Positions 1 to 11,686 of a stretch of DNA of 64,000 nt are shown here, piece by piece (the first letter of the stretch is position 1; each line of letters begins with the position of its first letter). The DNA comes from Cryobacterium sp. (lineage in GTDB: Bacteria; Actinomycetota; Actinomycetes; Actinomycetales; Microbacteriaceae). The position numbers and the translations under genes are program-made. Below the pieces are notes generated by a model. That model saw only the letters and a program-made list of their open reading frames with translations. It was not told the origin of the DNA and searched no databases. The stretch lies in contig NZ_JAODBG010000059.1 in the NCBI RefSeq assembly GCF_025463825.1, positions 1 to 64,000 on the forward strand. The letters run 5' to 3'.

Positions 1-315
<315 letters not shown>

Positions 316-330
316 CAGCACGCACGTCAT

Positions 331-359
331 CGGCCCGGCCCTCACGAGGGGCCGGGCCG
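331..359. terminator. Hairpin between convergent ilvC and protease genes
   Basis: There is a perfect 11-bp stem (CGGCCCGGCCC with GGGCCGGGCCG) around a 7-base loop, between the stop codons of two converging genes. It has no T-run, which is common for actinobacterial terminators. It probably works in both directions. Confidence 0.75.
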
Positions 360-369
360 CTGCCGTTGC

Positions 370-2703
370 CTAGCTCGCCGGGCCGAACCAGCCGCTCACG
401 TCGGCGAGCAGGGCGACTCGCCCGCCGCTGTTGCGCAGCCGCACCATGCGGTCGCCCAGCCGGACGACGACCAGGTCCGCCGCGGTCTGCGTCGGTGCCA
501 GGTTGAGGTTGCTCACCCGCGGCGGCTCGTTCGCCGTCGCCGGGTACACGCGCACGTCGGTGCTCGCCGTGGCGGCCACGCCCGTCACGTTCAGCACCGC
601 TGCTGTGGCCAGGCTCGGGACCTGCGCCTTCCCGCCGACGCGCAGCAGGACGCTCTCGGCCGGGCCGACCGTCGTGGCCGCGGTGGGGCTGGTGCCGAGC
701 CGGGTTCGGGTGTCGAGGATGCGTGAGGGGTTCACCGGCCGGAACAGCGAGCCGGAGCTGCTCGCGTCGTACCAGCCGGCCAGGTCGGCCAACAGGTGCA
801 CGCTGCCGGCCTGGTTCCGCAGCCGGACCCTCCCGTCCTGTCCCAGCCGCACGATGACGACGTTCGGGACAGGCGCGCCGGGCCCGGCGTTGATGTTGCT
901 GGCGCGGGGCGGTGCGGTGTCGACGAACGGCGTCGGGTAGGCGCGGACGTCGGTGCTCGTCGTGGGGCTGACGGCCGTCACGGTGAGGGCGACGGCTGAC
1001 GCGCCGAGCGGCACCGGGCTGCTGTCTCCGGTCACGGCGAGGTCGACGAACTCGCCGGGGCCCAGGCGGTCGGTGCGGGTCGTCCCGATCTGGGAGCGGG
1101 TGTCGAGCAGGCGCGTCGGGTCTGCGGGGGTGAAGGTCGAGCTGGCCGCCGGCGCGTAGTAGCCGGCCAGGTCGGCCAGCAGCGAGACCGCGCCGGCGGA
1201 GTTGCGGAGGCGGACCTTCCCGTCGTTGCCGATCGGCACCGTGACGAGGTTCGCGCGGGTGACGCCCTGGAGGAGGTTGAGGTTGGACACCTGGGGCACC
1301 GGCGAGAGCACGACGGGCGTCGGGTAGACGCGGATGTCGGTGGCCGCGGACGGGTCCACGCCCGTGACGTTGAGGACCACAGCGCGCGCGTCGAGAGGGA
1401 CGCCCTCGCGCCCCGCGACCAGCAGGTCCACCACGCCGCCGGCGCCCAGTCGGGCCTGCGGTGCTCCGAGGCCCTCCCGGGTGTCCAGGACGCGCACCGG
1501 GTCGAGCGCGGTGTACGGCGAACCGCGCACGGCCGGCACGGCGTACCCCATGTCCGCGAGCATCCCCATGGCGATCTGGCCGACGTCGCTGAAGGACTCG
1601 CCGTTCTCGATGAACGGGGTCATCAGGCCGTTCGGGTGCTCGTCCGGGTAGCTGGCCTCGTTCAGGTGGCCGTACGACGTGCCCTCGAGGAACTCGCTCG
1701 GCGCGTAGAGGCGGACCTCGTTGCTGCCGACGGCGCTGCGGGCCAGAGTCCCCGCCCAGTAGAGGTGGTTGCCGGTGAGCGCGTTCTTCAGCTCGGTCGA
1801 CCCGTCCGCCATGGACAGCAGGCGCTTGCCGCCGTTGCCGGCCTGCGCGGCTGTCGTGGCGTAGGTGAAGGTGTCGTAGGAGGTGCCGCTGCGGATGCCG
1901 GTCGCGCCGTTGACCTCGCGGTCGCCGATGGTCGCGCGGCCGTTCCCGTCGACCGAGGCCGTCCCCACCATCCCGAGCCCGTGGCCGATCTCGTGCAGCA
2001 CCACCGTGCGGAAGTCGACCTGGTCGGCCGGCGGGTTGCCGTCGAGGCCGAAGTACAGGCCGGTCAGGCTGGGGTTGAACTCGGCCACGATGTCCGGCTC
2101 GCCCGGCAGCGTGTCCACGCCACGGCGGGCGTTGGCCAGGGCGACCGGCTCGAAGACGTCGTCGGTCTGCGTGCTGGTGCCCATGTCGTTGCGGCGGAAG
2201 TCCTGCGGGCCGGCGCCTCCGAGGATCGACGGGTCCGAGAACGTCGTCGCTGTGGCGTCGACCAGGATCGGCTGGGACGACTCGATCGTGCGCTCCCAGA
2301 TGGCGACCGCCGAGTCGAAGGCGTCGCGTGCGGCCTGCGTCCACGTGGCGCCGTTCTGCCGGTAGGTCACCTGGATGTCGGAGACCGGCTGGGCCGTGAG
2401 GTTGCCGCGGGCCACCGGACCCGTCCCCTCCGCCGGTGCGCTGCTCGTGGTGCGCAGCCGGGCCGGCGCCGCCTGCCGGCGGACCACGCCGCTGGGCAGC
2501 GCGCTGTAGCTGCTGTCGCCGGCGGCGATGGCGGCGCGCAGGCTCACCGGCGCCGCGTGCAGCCCGTCCCCAGGAGCGGCGGTGGCGCTGCCGGCAAGGC
2601 CGCCGACGACGAGCGCCACGAGGACGAAGGCCGTCGTGAGGGGGCGGCGGGGAGTGCGGACCGGCACGGGCTGCTCCAGCAGGACGACGAGGGGGACGGC
2701 CAT
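370..2703 (-). CDS. Secreted zinc metalloprotease with three C-terminal VLDTR repeat domains
   Basis: The protein is 777 aa from the ATG at 2703. I chose this start over the track's upstream start because it is followed by a basic stretch and a hydrophobic signal peptide ending near ATAAP (about residues 20-43). A metzincin-like zinc motif HEIGHGLG lies near residue 237, but Gly stands where a third His would be expected three residues further on, so the third ligand must be elsewhere or absent. From about residue 440 to the end there are three copies of a roughly 110-residue module, each opening with DP.R(V/I/L)LDTR and closing with LLADL.G(W/Y), probably a surface or adhesion domain. The substrate is unknown. 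The gene is transcribed away from serA. Confidence 0.8.
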   Translation of the reverse strand: MAVPLVVLLEQPVPVRTPRRPLTTAFVLVALVVGGLAGSATAAPGDGLHAAPVSLRAAIAAGDSSYSALPSGVVRRQAAPARLRTTSSAPAEGTGPVARGNLTAQPVSDIQVTYRQNGATWTQAARDAFDSAVAIWERTIESSQPILVDATATTFSDPSILGGAGPQDFRRNDMGTSTQTDDVFEPVALANARRGVDTLPGEPDIVAEFNPSLTGLYFGLDGNPPADQVDFRTVVLHEIGHGLGMVGTASVDGNGRATIGDREVNGATGIRSGTSYDTFTYATTAAQAGNGGKRLLSMADGSTELKNALTGNHLYWAGTLARSAVGSNEVRLYAPSEFLEGTSYGHLNEASYPDEHPNGLMTPFIENGESFSDVGQIAMGMLADMGYAVPAVRGSPYTALDPVRVLDTREGLGAPQARLGAGGVVDLLVAGREGVPLDARAVVLNVTGVDPSAATDIRVYPTPVVLSPVPQVSNLNLLQGVTRANLVTVPIGNDGKVRLRNSAGAVSLLADLAGYYAPAASSTFTPADPTRLLDTRSQIGTTRTDRLGPGEFVDLAVTGDSSPVPLGASAVALTVTAVSPTTSTDVRAYPTPFVDTAPPRASNINAGPGAPVPNVVIVRLGQDGRVRLRNQAGSVHLLADLAGWYDASSSGSLFRPVNPSRILDTRTRLGTSPTAATTVGPAESVLLRVGGKAQVPSLATAAVLNVTGVAATASTDVRVYPATANEPPRVSNLNLAPTQTAADLVVVRLGDRMVRLRNSGGRVALLADVSGWFGPAS

Positions 2704-2812
2704 CGTGTCATCCCGCGCAGCGAGAAGGAGCGGGCCGAGGCCGCGCCGGTACCCTCGCCGCAGCCTGCCGCCGCGCGGGAGCACGTCCCCGCCGCCCGCC
2801 CGAAGGACCGCT

Positions 2813-4423
2813 GTGACCCGTCCCGCGACCGCCCCCTCCCGGCCCGTCGTCCTCATCGCCGAGGAGCTCGCGCCGTCCGTGCTCGCGGTGCTCGGCGAGG
2901 GCTTCGACGTCCGGCACGTCGACGGCGCCGACCGGGCGGCGCTGCTGCCCGCGCTGGCCGAGGCCGACGCCGTCCTGATCCGCAGCGCGACTCAGGTCGA
3001 CGCCGAGGCGCTCGCCGCCGCTCCCCGGCTGAAGGTCGTGGCGCGGGCCGGCATCGGCCTGGACAACGTTGACGTCCCCGCCGCCACCGCGCGGGGCGTC
3101 ATGGTCGTCAACGCGCCGCAGAGCAACATCGTCAGCGCGGCGGAGCAGGCGGTCGCGCTGCTGCTGGCCTGCGCCCGCAACCTCGCGCCGGCCAACACGG
3201 CGCTCAAGGCGGGGCGTTGGGAGCGCAGCCGCTGGACCGGGGTCGAGGTGGCGGACAAGGTCGTGGGCGTCGTGGGCCTGGGCCGGATCGGCGTGCTGTT
3301 CGCCCAGCGGATGTCGGCGTTCGGCACGCAGCTCATCGCCTACGACCCGTACGTCTCCCCGGCCCGCGCCGCCCAGATCGGCGTGCGGCTGGTCAGCCTG
3401 GAGGACCTGCTGCGCGAGAGCGACTTCATCTCCATCCACCTGCCGAAGACGCCGGAGACGGTGGGGCTCATCGGCGAGAAGGAGCTGGCGCTCTGCAAGC
3501 CGACGGTCCGCATCGTCAACGCGGCGCGCGGCGGGCTGCTCGACGAGACGGCGCTCGCCAAGGCGCTGGAGGCCGGGACCGTGGCAGGCGCCGGGCTGGA
3601 TGTCTTCGCCAACGAGCCGTGCACCGACTCGCCGCTGTTCGGCTTCGACTCCGTCGTGGTCGCACCGCACCTCGGGGCCTCCACGGTGGAGGCGCAGGAC
3701 AAGGCCGGCATCGCCGTCGCCCGCTCCGTGCGCCTGGCGCTGGAGGGTGACTTCGTGCCTGACGCGGTCAACGTCCAGGCCGCCGGAGCGGTCCCGGAGG
3801 AGCTGCGGCCGGCGCTGCCCCTGGTGGAGAAGCTGGGGCGCGTGTTCACCGCGCTGGCAGGGGGTCTTGCCGCGAGCATGGAGGTGGAGGTGCGCGGCGA
3901 AATCGCCTCGCTGGACGTCAGCGTGCTCCAGCTCGCTGCGCTCAAGGGCGTCTTCGCCGACGTGGTGGAGGAGCAGGTCACCTTCGTCAACGCGCCGACG
4001 CTGGCGGCCGAGCGCGGCCTGGAGGTCAGCCTCGCGACCGACCCGGAGAGCCCGGAGTACCGCAACGTCATCCGTGTCCACGGCGTCCTCCCGACGGGGG
4101 AGCTGGTGAGCGTGTCCGGCACCCTCACCGGGCCCCGCCAGGTGGAGAAGCTCGTGGAGGTCGACAGCTTCGACATCGAGCTCGTCGCCGAGAAGCACCT
4201 GCTGTTCTTCCGCTACCACGACCGGCCGGGCGTCGTCGGCGTCGTCGGCGCCGGCCTGGGTGACGCCGGCATCAACATCGCGGGCGCGCAGGTCAGCCGC
4301 ACCGCGCAGGGCGGTGACGCGCTGATGGCGCTCACCGTCGACAGCGCGCCGCCGCACGAGGTCCTCGAGCAGCTCGCCCGCGAGATCGGCGCCCACTCCG
4401 TCCGGTCGGCTGATCTCTCGTGA
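2813..4423 (+). CDS. serA: D-3-phosphoglycerate dehydrogenase
   Basis: SerA oxidises 3-phosphoglycerate to phosphohydroxypyruvate, the first step of serine synthesis. The 536-aa length fits the long actinobacterial type. The substrate domain contains ARAGIGLDNVDV, the NAD-binding motif is VGLGRIG, the catalytic region includes NAARGGLLDE and the acid-base His is in APHLGAST. An intervening allosteric domain and a C-terminal ACT domain (RYHDRPGVVG) suggest feedback by serine. I chose the GTG at 2813, preceded by GAAGGA, because the longer ORF upstream is not protein-like and runs into the divergent protease. A TACCCT box near 2749 could be the -10. Confidence 0.95.
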   Translation: MTRPATAPSRPVVLIAEELAPSVLAVLGEGFDVRHVDGADRAALLPALAEADAVLIRSATQVDAEALAAAPRLKVVARAGIGLDNVDVPAATARGVMVVNAPQSNIVSAAEQAVALLLACARNLAPANTALKAGRWERSRWTGVEVADKVVGVVGLGRIGVLFAQRMSAFGTQLIAYDPYVSPARAAQIGVRLVSLEDLLRESDFISIHLPKTPETVGLIGEKELALCKPTVRIVNAARGGLLDETALAKALEAGTVAGAGLDVFANEPCTDSPLFGFDSVVVAPHLGASTVEAQDKAGIAVARSVRLALEGDFVPDAVNVQAAGAVPEELRPALPLVEKLGRVFTALAGGLAASMEVEVRGEIASLDVSVLQLAALKGVFADVVEEQVTFVNAPTLAAERGLEVSLATDPESPEYRNVIRVHGVLPTGELVSVSGTLTGPRQVEKLVEVDSFDIELVAEKHLLFFRYHDRPGVVGVVGAGLGDAGINIAGAQVSRTAQGGDALMALTVDSAPPHEVLEQLAREIGAHSVRSADLS

Positions 4424-4502
4424 GCGGAGCATGTGTGCGGCTCCCCGCGACGCAGGAGCGGGCGAGCCGCGCGCTTGCGGAGCGAGCACAGCAGGTGTCG
4501 GC

Positions 4503-7173
<2,671 letters not shown>

Positions 7174-7197
7174 TCTGGGACACCCGTCCCAAGAACC

Positions 7198-7203
7198 TAG
7201 GCT
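7198..7203 (+). promoter_or_regulatory. -10 box of leuB (leaderless)
   Basis: TAGGCT ends 7 bases before the leuB ATG at 7211, so transcription would begin at the start codon itself. No Shine-Dalgarno sequence is present in the gap. Confidence 0.55.
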
Positions 7204-7210
7204 GCTGGGC

Positions 7211-8224
7211 ATGACGAAGCTGGCGGTCATCGGGGGCGACGGCATCGGCCCGGAGGTGGTTGAGGTCGGGCTGCAGGTGCTCGACGCCGTGCTGCCCGGG
7301 GTCGAGCGGACCGACTACGACCTCGGCGCCCGCGCCTACGCCCGCACCGGGGAGGCGCTGCCTGCCAGCGTGCTCGAGGAGCTGCGCGGACACGACGCCA
7401 TCCTGCTCGGGGCGATCGGCGACCCGAGCGTGCCGCCCGGCGTGCTGGAGCGCGGCCTGCTGCTGCGCCTGCGCTTCGCGCTGGACCACCACGTCAACCT
7501 GCGCCCGGTGCGGCTGTTCCCCGGCGTCGTCAGCCCGGTCGGCGACCAGCCGGTGGACATGGTGGTCGTGCGCGAGGGCACCGAGGGGCCGTACGTCGGC
7601 AACGGCGGCCGGCTACGCGAGGGCACCCCGCACGAGGTGGCCACCGAGGTCAGCCTCAACACGGCCTACGGCGTGGAGCGGGTCGTGCGCGACGCCTTCA
7701 CCCGCGCCGAGGCGCGCGAGCGCAGGCACGTGACGCTGGTGCACAAGACCAACGTGCTCGTGCACGCCGGCGGCCTCTGGAGGCGCGTCTTCGACCAGGT
7801 GGCTGCCGAGCACCCGGACGTCGCCACCGACTACGCGCACGTGGACGCGGCGTCGATGTACTTCGTGACCGACCCCGGCCGCTTCGACGTCGTCGTCACC
7901 GACAACCTGTTCGGCGACATCCTCACCGACATCGGCGCCGCCATCGCCGGCGGGATCGGCCTGGCCGCCAGCGGCAACATCGACGCGACCCGCACCAACC
8001 CGTCCATGTTCGAGCCGGTGCACGGCAGCGCCCCCGACATCGCCGGCCAGGGCAAGGCCGACCCCACGGCGACGGTGCTGTCGGTGGCCATGCTGCTCGC
8101 GCACCTGGGCGCGACGGCCGCCGCGCAGCGGGTCGAGGCGGCCGTCGCCGCCGACCTGGCCGGTCGCGGCACCGGTCCTCGTACGACCGCCGAGGTGGGG
8201 GAGTCGCTGCTCAGCCGGCTGTAG
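7211..8224 (+). CDS. leuB: 3-isopropylmalate dehydrogenase
   Basis: LeuB oxidatively decarboxylates 3-isopropylmalate with NAD in leucine synthesis. The protein is 337 aa, typical of the short actinobacterial form. The start [16 protein letters not shown] carries the family's N-terminal signature; the substrate Arg/Lys residues and the metal-binding [11 protein letters not shown] motif are present, as is the [23 protein letters not shown]-binding end. I moved the start from 7151 to 7211 because the upstream residues overlap leuA and a leaderless promoter fits 7211. Confidence 0.96.
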   Translation: MTKLAVIGGDGIGPEVVEVGLQVLDAVLPGVERTDYDLGARAYARTGEALPASVLEELRGHDAILLGAIGDPSVPPGVLERGLLLRLRFALDHHVNLRPVRLFPGVVSPVGDQPVDMVVVREGTEGPYVGNGGRLREGTPHEVATEVSLNTAYGVERVVRDAFTRAEARERRHVTLVHKTNVLVHAGGLWRRVFDQVAAEHPDVATDYAHVDAASMYFVTDPGRFDVVVTDNLFGDILTDIGAAIAGGIGLAASGNIDATRTNPSMFEPVHGSAPDIAGQGKADPTATVLSVAMLLAHLGATAAAQRVEAAVAADLAGRGTGPRTTAEVGESLLSRL

Positions 8225-8303
8225 CGCCGGACCTGCTCGGGATACCTTCAGGGAGCGGCGCGGGCGGTCCCACGTCCCCGCCGGGACGGACGGAGAGCGC
8301 GAC

Positions 8304-9413
8304 ATGACCACCGCAGCCGACACCAAGGGCGGCATCGAGACCGTGCCCAGCACCTCGCGGCGCAGCGACGCCGAGCGCGAGGCCCTCATGGCCGACCCCG
8401 GCTTCGGACGCGTCCACACCGACCACATGGTGGCGATTCGGTGGAGCGTCGAGCAGGGCTGGCACGGCGCGAAACTCACCGCGTACGAGCCGCTGCAGCT
8501 CGACCCCTCCGCGATGGTCCTGCACTACGGGCAGGCGATCTTCGAGGGCCTCAAGGCGTACCGGCAGCCCGACGGCGGCGTGGCCGTGTTCCGGCCGGAG
8601 GAGAACGCCCACCGGTTCAACCGGTCCGCGGCGCGCCTGGCGATGCCCGAGCTGCCGGTCGAGCTGTTCATGGACGCCGTCGACGCGCTCGTCGACGCCG
8701 ACCGCGACTGGGTGCCGACGGCCGAGGGGCAGAGCCTCTACCTGCGCCCGTTCATGATCGCCACCGAGGCGCAGGTCGGCATGCGGCCGGCCCACGAGTA
8801 CCTCTTCCTGCTCATCGCCTTCCCCGTCACGCCGTTCTTCTCCGGCGAGATCAAGCCGGTGACCGTCTGGCTGTCCGACGAGTACGTCCGCGCGGCGCAG
8901 GGCGGCACCGGCGAGGCCAAGTGCGCCGGCAACTACGCCGGCAGCCTGCTCGCGCAGCGTCAGGCCGCCGAGAAGGGCTGCGACCAGGTCGTCTGGCTCG
9001 ACGCGGTGGAGCGGCGCTGGGTCGAGGAGATGGGCGGGATGAACCTGTTCTTCGTCTCCGACGGCGGCACCCGCCTCATGACGCCCGCCCTCACCGGGAC
9101 GCTGCTGCCTGGCGTCGTCCGCGACAGCCTGCTGCAGCTGGCCCCCGAGCTCGGCCTCACCGTCGAGGAGGGGCGCATCTCGGTCGACGACTGGCGCAAG
9201 GGCGCGGAGGACGGCTCGATCAGCGAGGTGTTCGCCTGCGGCACCGCCGCGGTCATCGCGCCGGTCGGCCACGCCAAGAGCAGCTCGGGCGAGTGGACGA
9301 TGGGCGACGGCAGCTCGGGGGAGGTCACCCTTCGGCTGCGCAGCGCGCTGCTCGACCTGCAGTACGGGCGCGCCGCGGACCCGCACGGGTGGATGCGCCG
9401 CGTCGGGTCGTAG
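8304..9413 (+). CDS. ilvE: Branched-chain amino acid aminotransferase
   Basis: IlvE is a PLP-dependent class IV aminotransferase that makes leucine, isoleucine and valine from their keto acids. The 369-aa protein has the actinobacterial length. The PLP Lys is in GEAKCAGNY (near residue 206), and FEGLKAYR, LYLRPFMIA and EVFACGTAAV are family motifs. A TACCTT box near 8242 may be the -10, leaving a leader of about 55 bases with GGAGAG near the start. Confidence 0.96.
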   Translation: MTTAADTKGGIETVPSTSRRSDAEREALMADPGFGRVHTDHMVAIRWSVEQGWHGAKLTAYEPLQLDPSAMVLHYGQAIFEGLKAYRQPDGGVAVFRPEENAHRFNRSAARLAMPELPVELFMDAVDALVDADRDWVPTAEGQSLYLRPFMIATEAQVGMRPAHEYLFLLIAFPVTPFFSGEIKPVTVWLSDEYVRAAQGGTGEAKCAGNYAGSLLAQRQAAEKGCDQVVWLDAVERRWVEEMGGMNLFFVSDGGTRLMTPALTGTLLPGVVRDSLLQLAPELGLTVEEGRISVDDWRKGAEDGSISEVFACGTAAVIAPVGHAKSSSGEWTMGDGSSGEVTLRLRSALLDLQYGRAADPHGWMRRVGS

Positions 9414-9467
9414 CCAGCACGCCTGCCGACGTCGTACGTTCCGGGTCCCCGACCTGCAGGAGCCAAC

Positions 9468-9860
9468 GTGCTGGTGCGCGACGTCATGAGCGAGTCCGTC
9501 CTGACGGTGGGGCCGACCCACACGATCCGCCAGGTGGCGCAGGCCATGCGCAGCCGCCACGTGGGTGCTGCGGTCGTGCACGACCCGGACAGCGAAGGCC
9601 CCGGCATCCTCACCGAGCGCGACGTCCTCGAAGCCGTGGCCGGGGGGCAGGACCTGGACCAGGAGCTGGCCGCCGACCACCTCACTCCCGACGCGGTCGT
9701 CGGCATGCCGGACTGGGACCTGGACAAGGCGGCCGCCGCCATGGTTGCCGGCGGGTTCCGGCACCTGGTGATCTGCGACGGCAGCGAGGTCGTCGGCGTC
9801 ATCTCGGTGCGCGACATCGTGCGCGTCTGGTCGCAGCAGCGCAGCGCTGCGCCTGCCTGA
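9468..9860 (+). CDS. CBS-pair domain protein
   Basis: This 130-aa protein consists almost only of two CBS motifs: VRDVMSESVLTV...GILTERDV, then DHLTPDAVV...GVISVRDIV. Stand-alone CBS pairs bind adenosine nucleotides and act as energy or redox sensors, but the partner is not identifiable here. The GTG at 9468 follows CAGGAGCC; an in-frame GTG two codons later is an alternative. It lies between ilvE and the esterase cassette. Confidence 0.85.
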   Translation: MLVRDVMSESVLTVGPTHTIRQVAQAMRSRHVGAAVVHDPDSEGPGILTERDVLEAVAGGQDLDQELAADHLTPDAVVGMPDWDLDKAAAAMVAGGFRHLVICDGSEVVGVISVRDIVRVWSQQRSAAPA

Positions 9861-9868
9861 CCTGCGGC

Positions 9869-9874
9869 TAGCCT
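9869..9874 (+). promoter_or_regulatory. -10 box of the esterase/ATP-grasp cassette
   Basis: TAGCCT lies 8 bases before the GTG at 9883, giving a leaderless or nearly leaderless start for the three-gene cassette. Confidence 0.5.
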
Positions 9875-9882
9875 CCCCGGGC

Positions 9883-10941
9883 GTGTCCGCCACCGTCGAC
9901 GGCGTCGAGCTCGTCTTCCGTCACCCCGACCCCTCAGGCGCGCTGTCGGGGGTGCGCCTCCAGCAGGACGTGCGGCTGCCCGGCGAAGCGCTGGGCTTCG
10001 TCCGCGAGGGCGACGACTGGGTGCTGCGCGTGCCCCGGCCCGAGGTCGACCGCTTGGAGTACTCCTTCGAGCTCCAGCGCGCGGACGGCGGCAGCGAGTG
10101 GGTCGTCGACGAGGGCAACCCGGTGCGGGTCGGCGGCGCCTTCGGCGACAAGTCTGTGCTGGAGATGCCCGAGTACGAGGCGCCGGCCTGGACCCGCGCC
10201 GACCCGCCGCGCGTGCCGCGCCGCGAGCTCTCGCTGTCCAGCCGCGGCCTGGAGCAGGACGTGCCGTGCGTCCTCTGGTCCGCGGTCGGTGCGGACGAGT
10301 CGGCCGAGCTGCCGCTGCTGGTCGTGCACGACGGGCCGGAGTACGACGCGCTGGCCGGCCTGACGCTCTTCCTGGACGCGATGGTCGAGGCGGACCGCCT
10401 GCCGGCCATGCGCGCGGCGCTGCTCGCGCCGGTCGACCGCAACGAGACCTACAGCGCCTCGCCGGTGTACGGCCGCGCGCTGGCGCTGGGCCTGGTGCCG
10501 GGGCTGCGGAAGGAGGTGCCGACGAGCGTCGTGCTCGGCATGGGCGCCTCGCTCGGCGGGTTGGCCATGCTGCAGGCGCAGCGGACGCACCCCGGCGTGT
10601 TCGCCGGCCTCTACCTGCAGAGCAGCAGCTTCTTCCACCGGGTGCTCGACGAGCAGGAGAGCGGTTTCGAGCGCTTCAACCGCATCACCGGCTTCGTCGA
10701 CAGCGTGCTGCGCGCGGGAGCGGCGACGGACCCCGTGCCGGTCGTCATGTCCTGCGGGCTCATCGAGGAGAACGTCGACAACAACCGCCTGATGACCCGC
10801 GCGCTGCAGGCCCAGGGCTACGACACGCGCCTGGTCGAGAACCGCGACGTGCACACCTACACCGGTTGGCGGGACACCTTCGACCCGAACCTGGTCGACC
10901 TCGTGCAGCGCGTCCTGCAGGGAGACGCGTATGCGGCGTGA
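9883..10941 (+). CDS. Enterochelin-esterase-like alpha/beta hydrolase
   Basis: The protein is 352 aa, cytoplasmic, with no signal peptide. The first 90-100 residues look like a beta-sandwich (early-set) domain of the kind that precedes the catalytic domain in Fes/IroE-type esterases. An alpha/beta hydrolase follows, with the nucleophile elbow GMGASLGG and a likely catalytic His in RDVHTYTGW. It overlaps the next gene by 11 bases and heads a cassette with a second esterase and an ATP-grasp enzyme. No siderophore genes are nearby, so the substrate is unknown and enterochelin itself is unlikely. Confidence 0.75.
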   Translation: MSATVDGVELVFRHPDPSGALSGVRLQQDVRLPGEALGFVREGDDWVLRVPRPEVDRLEYSFELQRADGGSEWVVDEGNPVRVGGAFGDKSVLEMPEYEAPAWTRADPPRVPRRELSLSSRGLEQDVPCVLWSAVGADESAELPLLVVHDGPEYDALAGLTLFLDAMVEADRLPAMRAALLAPVDRNETYSASPVYGRALALGLVPGLRKEVPTSVVLGMGASLGGLAMLQAQRTHPGVFAGLYLQSSSFFHRVLDEQESGFERFNRITGFVDSVLRAGAATDPVPVVMSCGLIEENVDNNRLMTRALQAQGYDTRLVENRDVHTYTGWRDTFDPNLVDLVQRVLQGDAYAA

Positions 10942-11671
10942 CGTCGTCGAGCTGTGCTCGCCCGAGCTCGGCTGGTCGCCGCGCGTCCTCGCCTACGGCT
11001 CGCACGGCCGGCCGGTCCTGGTCTTCCCTTCATCGGAGGGACGCGCCGAGGACTACGAGCAGAACGGGATGGTCGACGCGCTCCGCCCGCTGATCGACGC
11101 CGGGCGCCTGAAGCTCTACTGCCTCGACTCCTTCGACAGCGGCAGCTGGTACCGCGACGACCTCCCGCTGGAGGAGCGTGCGCGGCTGCACGAGGCGTAC
11201 GAGCGCTGGGTGGTCGAGGGCGTCGTGCCCTTCGTCGACGCCGACTGCGGCGGCCGCCAGGAGATGGCCGTCACCGGCTGCAGCTTCGGCGCGTACCACG
11301 CTGCGAACATCGCGCTGCGCCGCGCGGACCTGTTCCCGCTCGCGCTCTGCCTGTCCGGCGTCTACGACCTGTCGGTCCTGGGCTGGGGCGAGCGCGGGAC
11401 GTCGTTCCACCTCAACAACCCGCTCTGGTCGCTCGGTGCAGCGCAGGGCGACCACCTCGACTGGCTGCGCTCCCGGCTGTCCCTGCTGCTCGTCTGCGGG
11501 CAGGGGCAGTGGGAGGACACCACCGGCGCCCTCGACAGCACGAGGGCCTTCGGCCAGGTGTGCTCCGACAAGGGGCTGCGGGTGGAGGTCGACCTCTGGG
11601 GGCACGACGTCCCTCACGACTGGCCGTCCTGGCGCAACCAGATCGCCCACCACCTGCCGCGCTTCGTCTGA
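10931..11671 (+). CDS. Esterase-family (PF00756-like) protein
   Basis: The protein is 246 aa with a nucleophile elbow GCSFGAYHA and a C-terminal His in LWGHDVPHDW, as in the putative esterase / antigen-85-like fold, but without signal peptide or extra domains. Its start overlaps the previous esterase and it ends 15 bases before the ATP-grasp gene, so the three are almost certainly co-transcribed. The tight coupling of two hydrolases with a ligase suggests processing of one metabolite. Confidence 0.75.
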   Translation: MRRDVVELCSPELGWSPRVLAYGSHGRPVLVFPSSEGRAEDYEQNGMVDALRPLIDAGRLKLYCLDSFDSGSWYRDDLPLEERARLHEAYERWVVEGVVPFVDADCGGRQEMAVTGCSFGAYHAANIALRRADLFPLALCLSGVYDLSVLGWGERGTSFHLNNPLWSLGAAQGDHLDWLRSRLSLLLVCGQGQWEDTTGALDSTRAFGQVCSDKGLRVEVDLWGHDVPHDWPSWRNQIAHHLPRFV

Positions 11672-11686
11672 GAGAGGACTCTCCGC

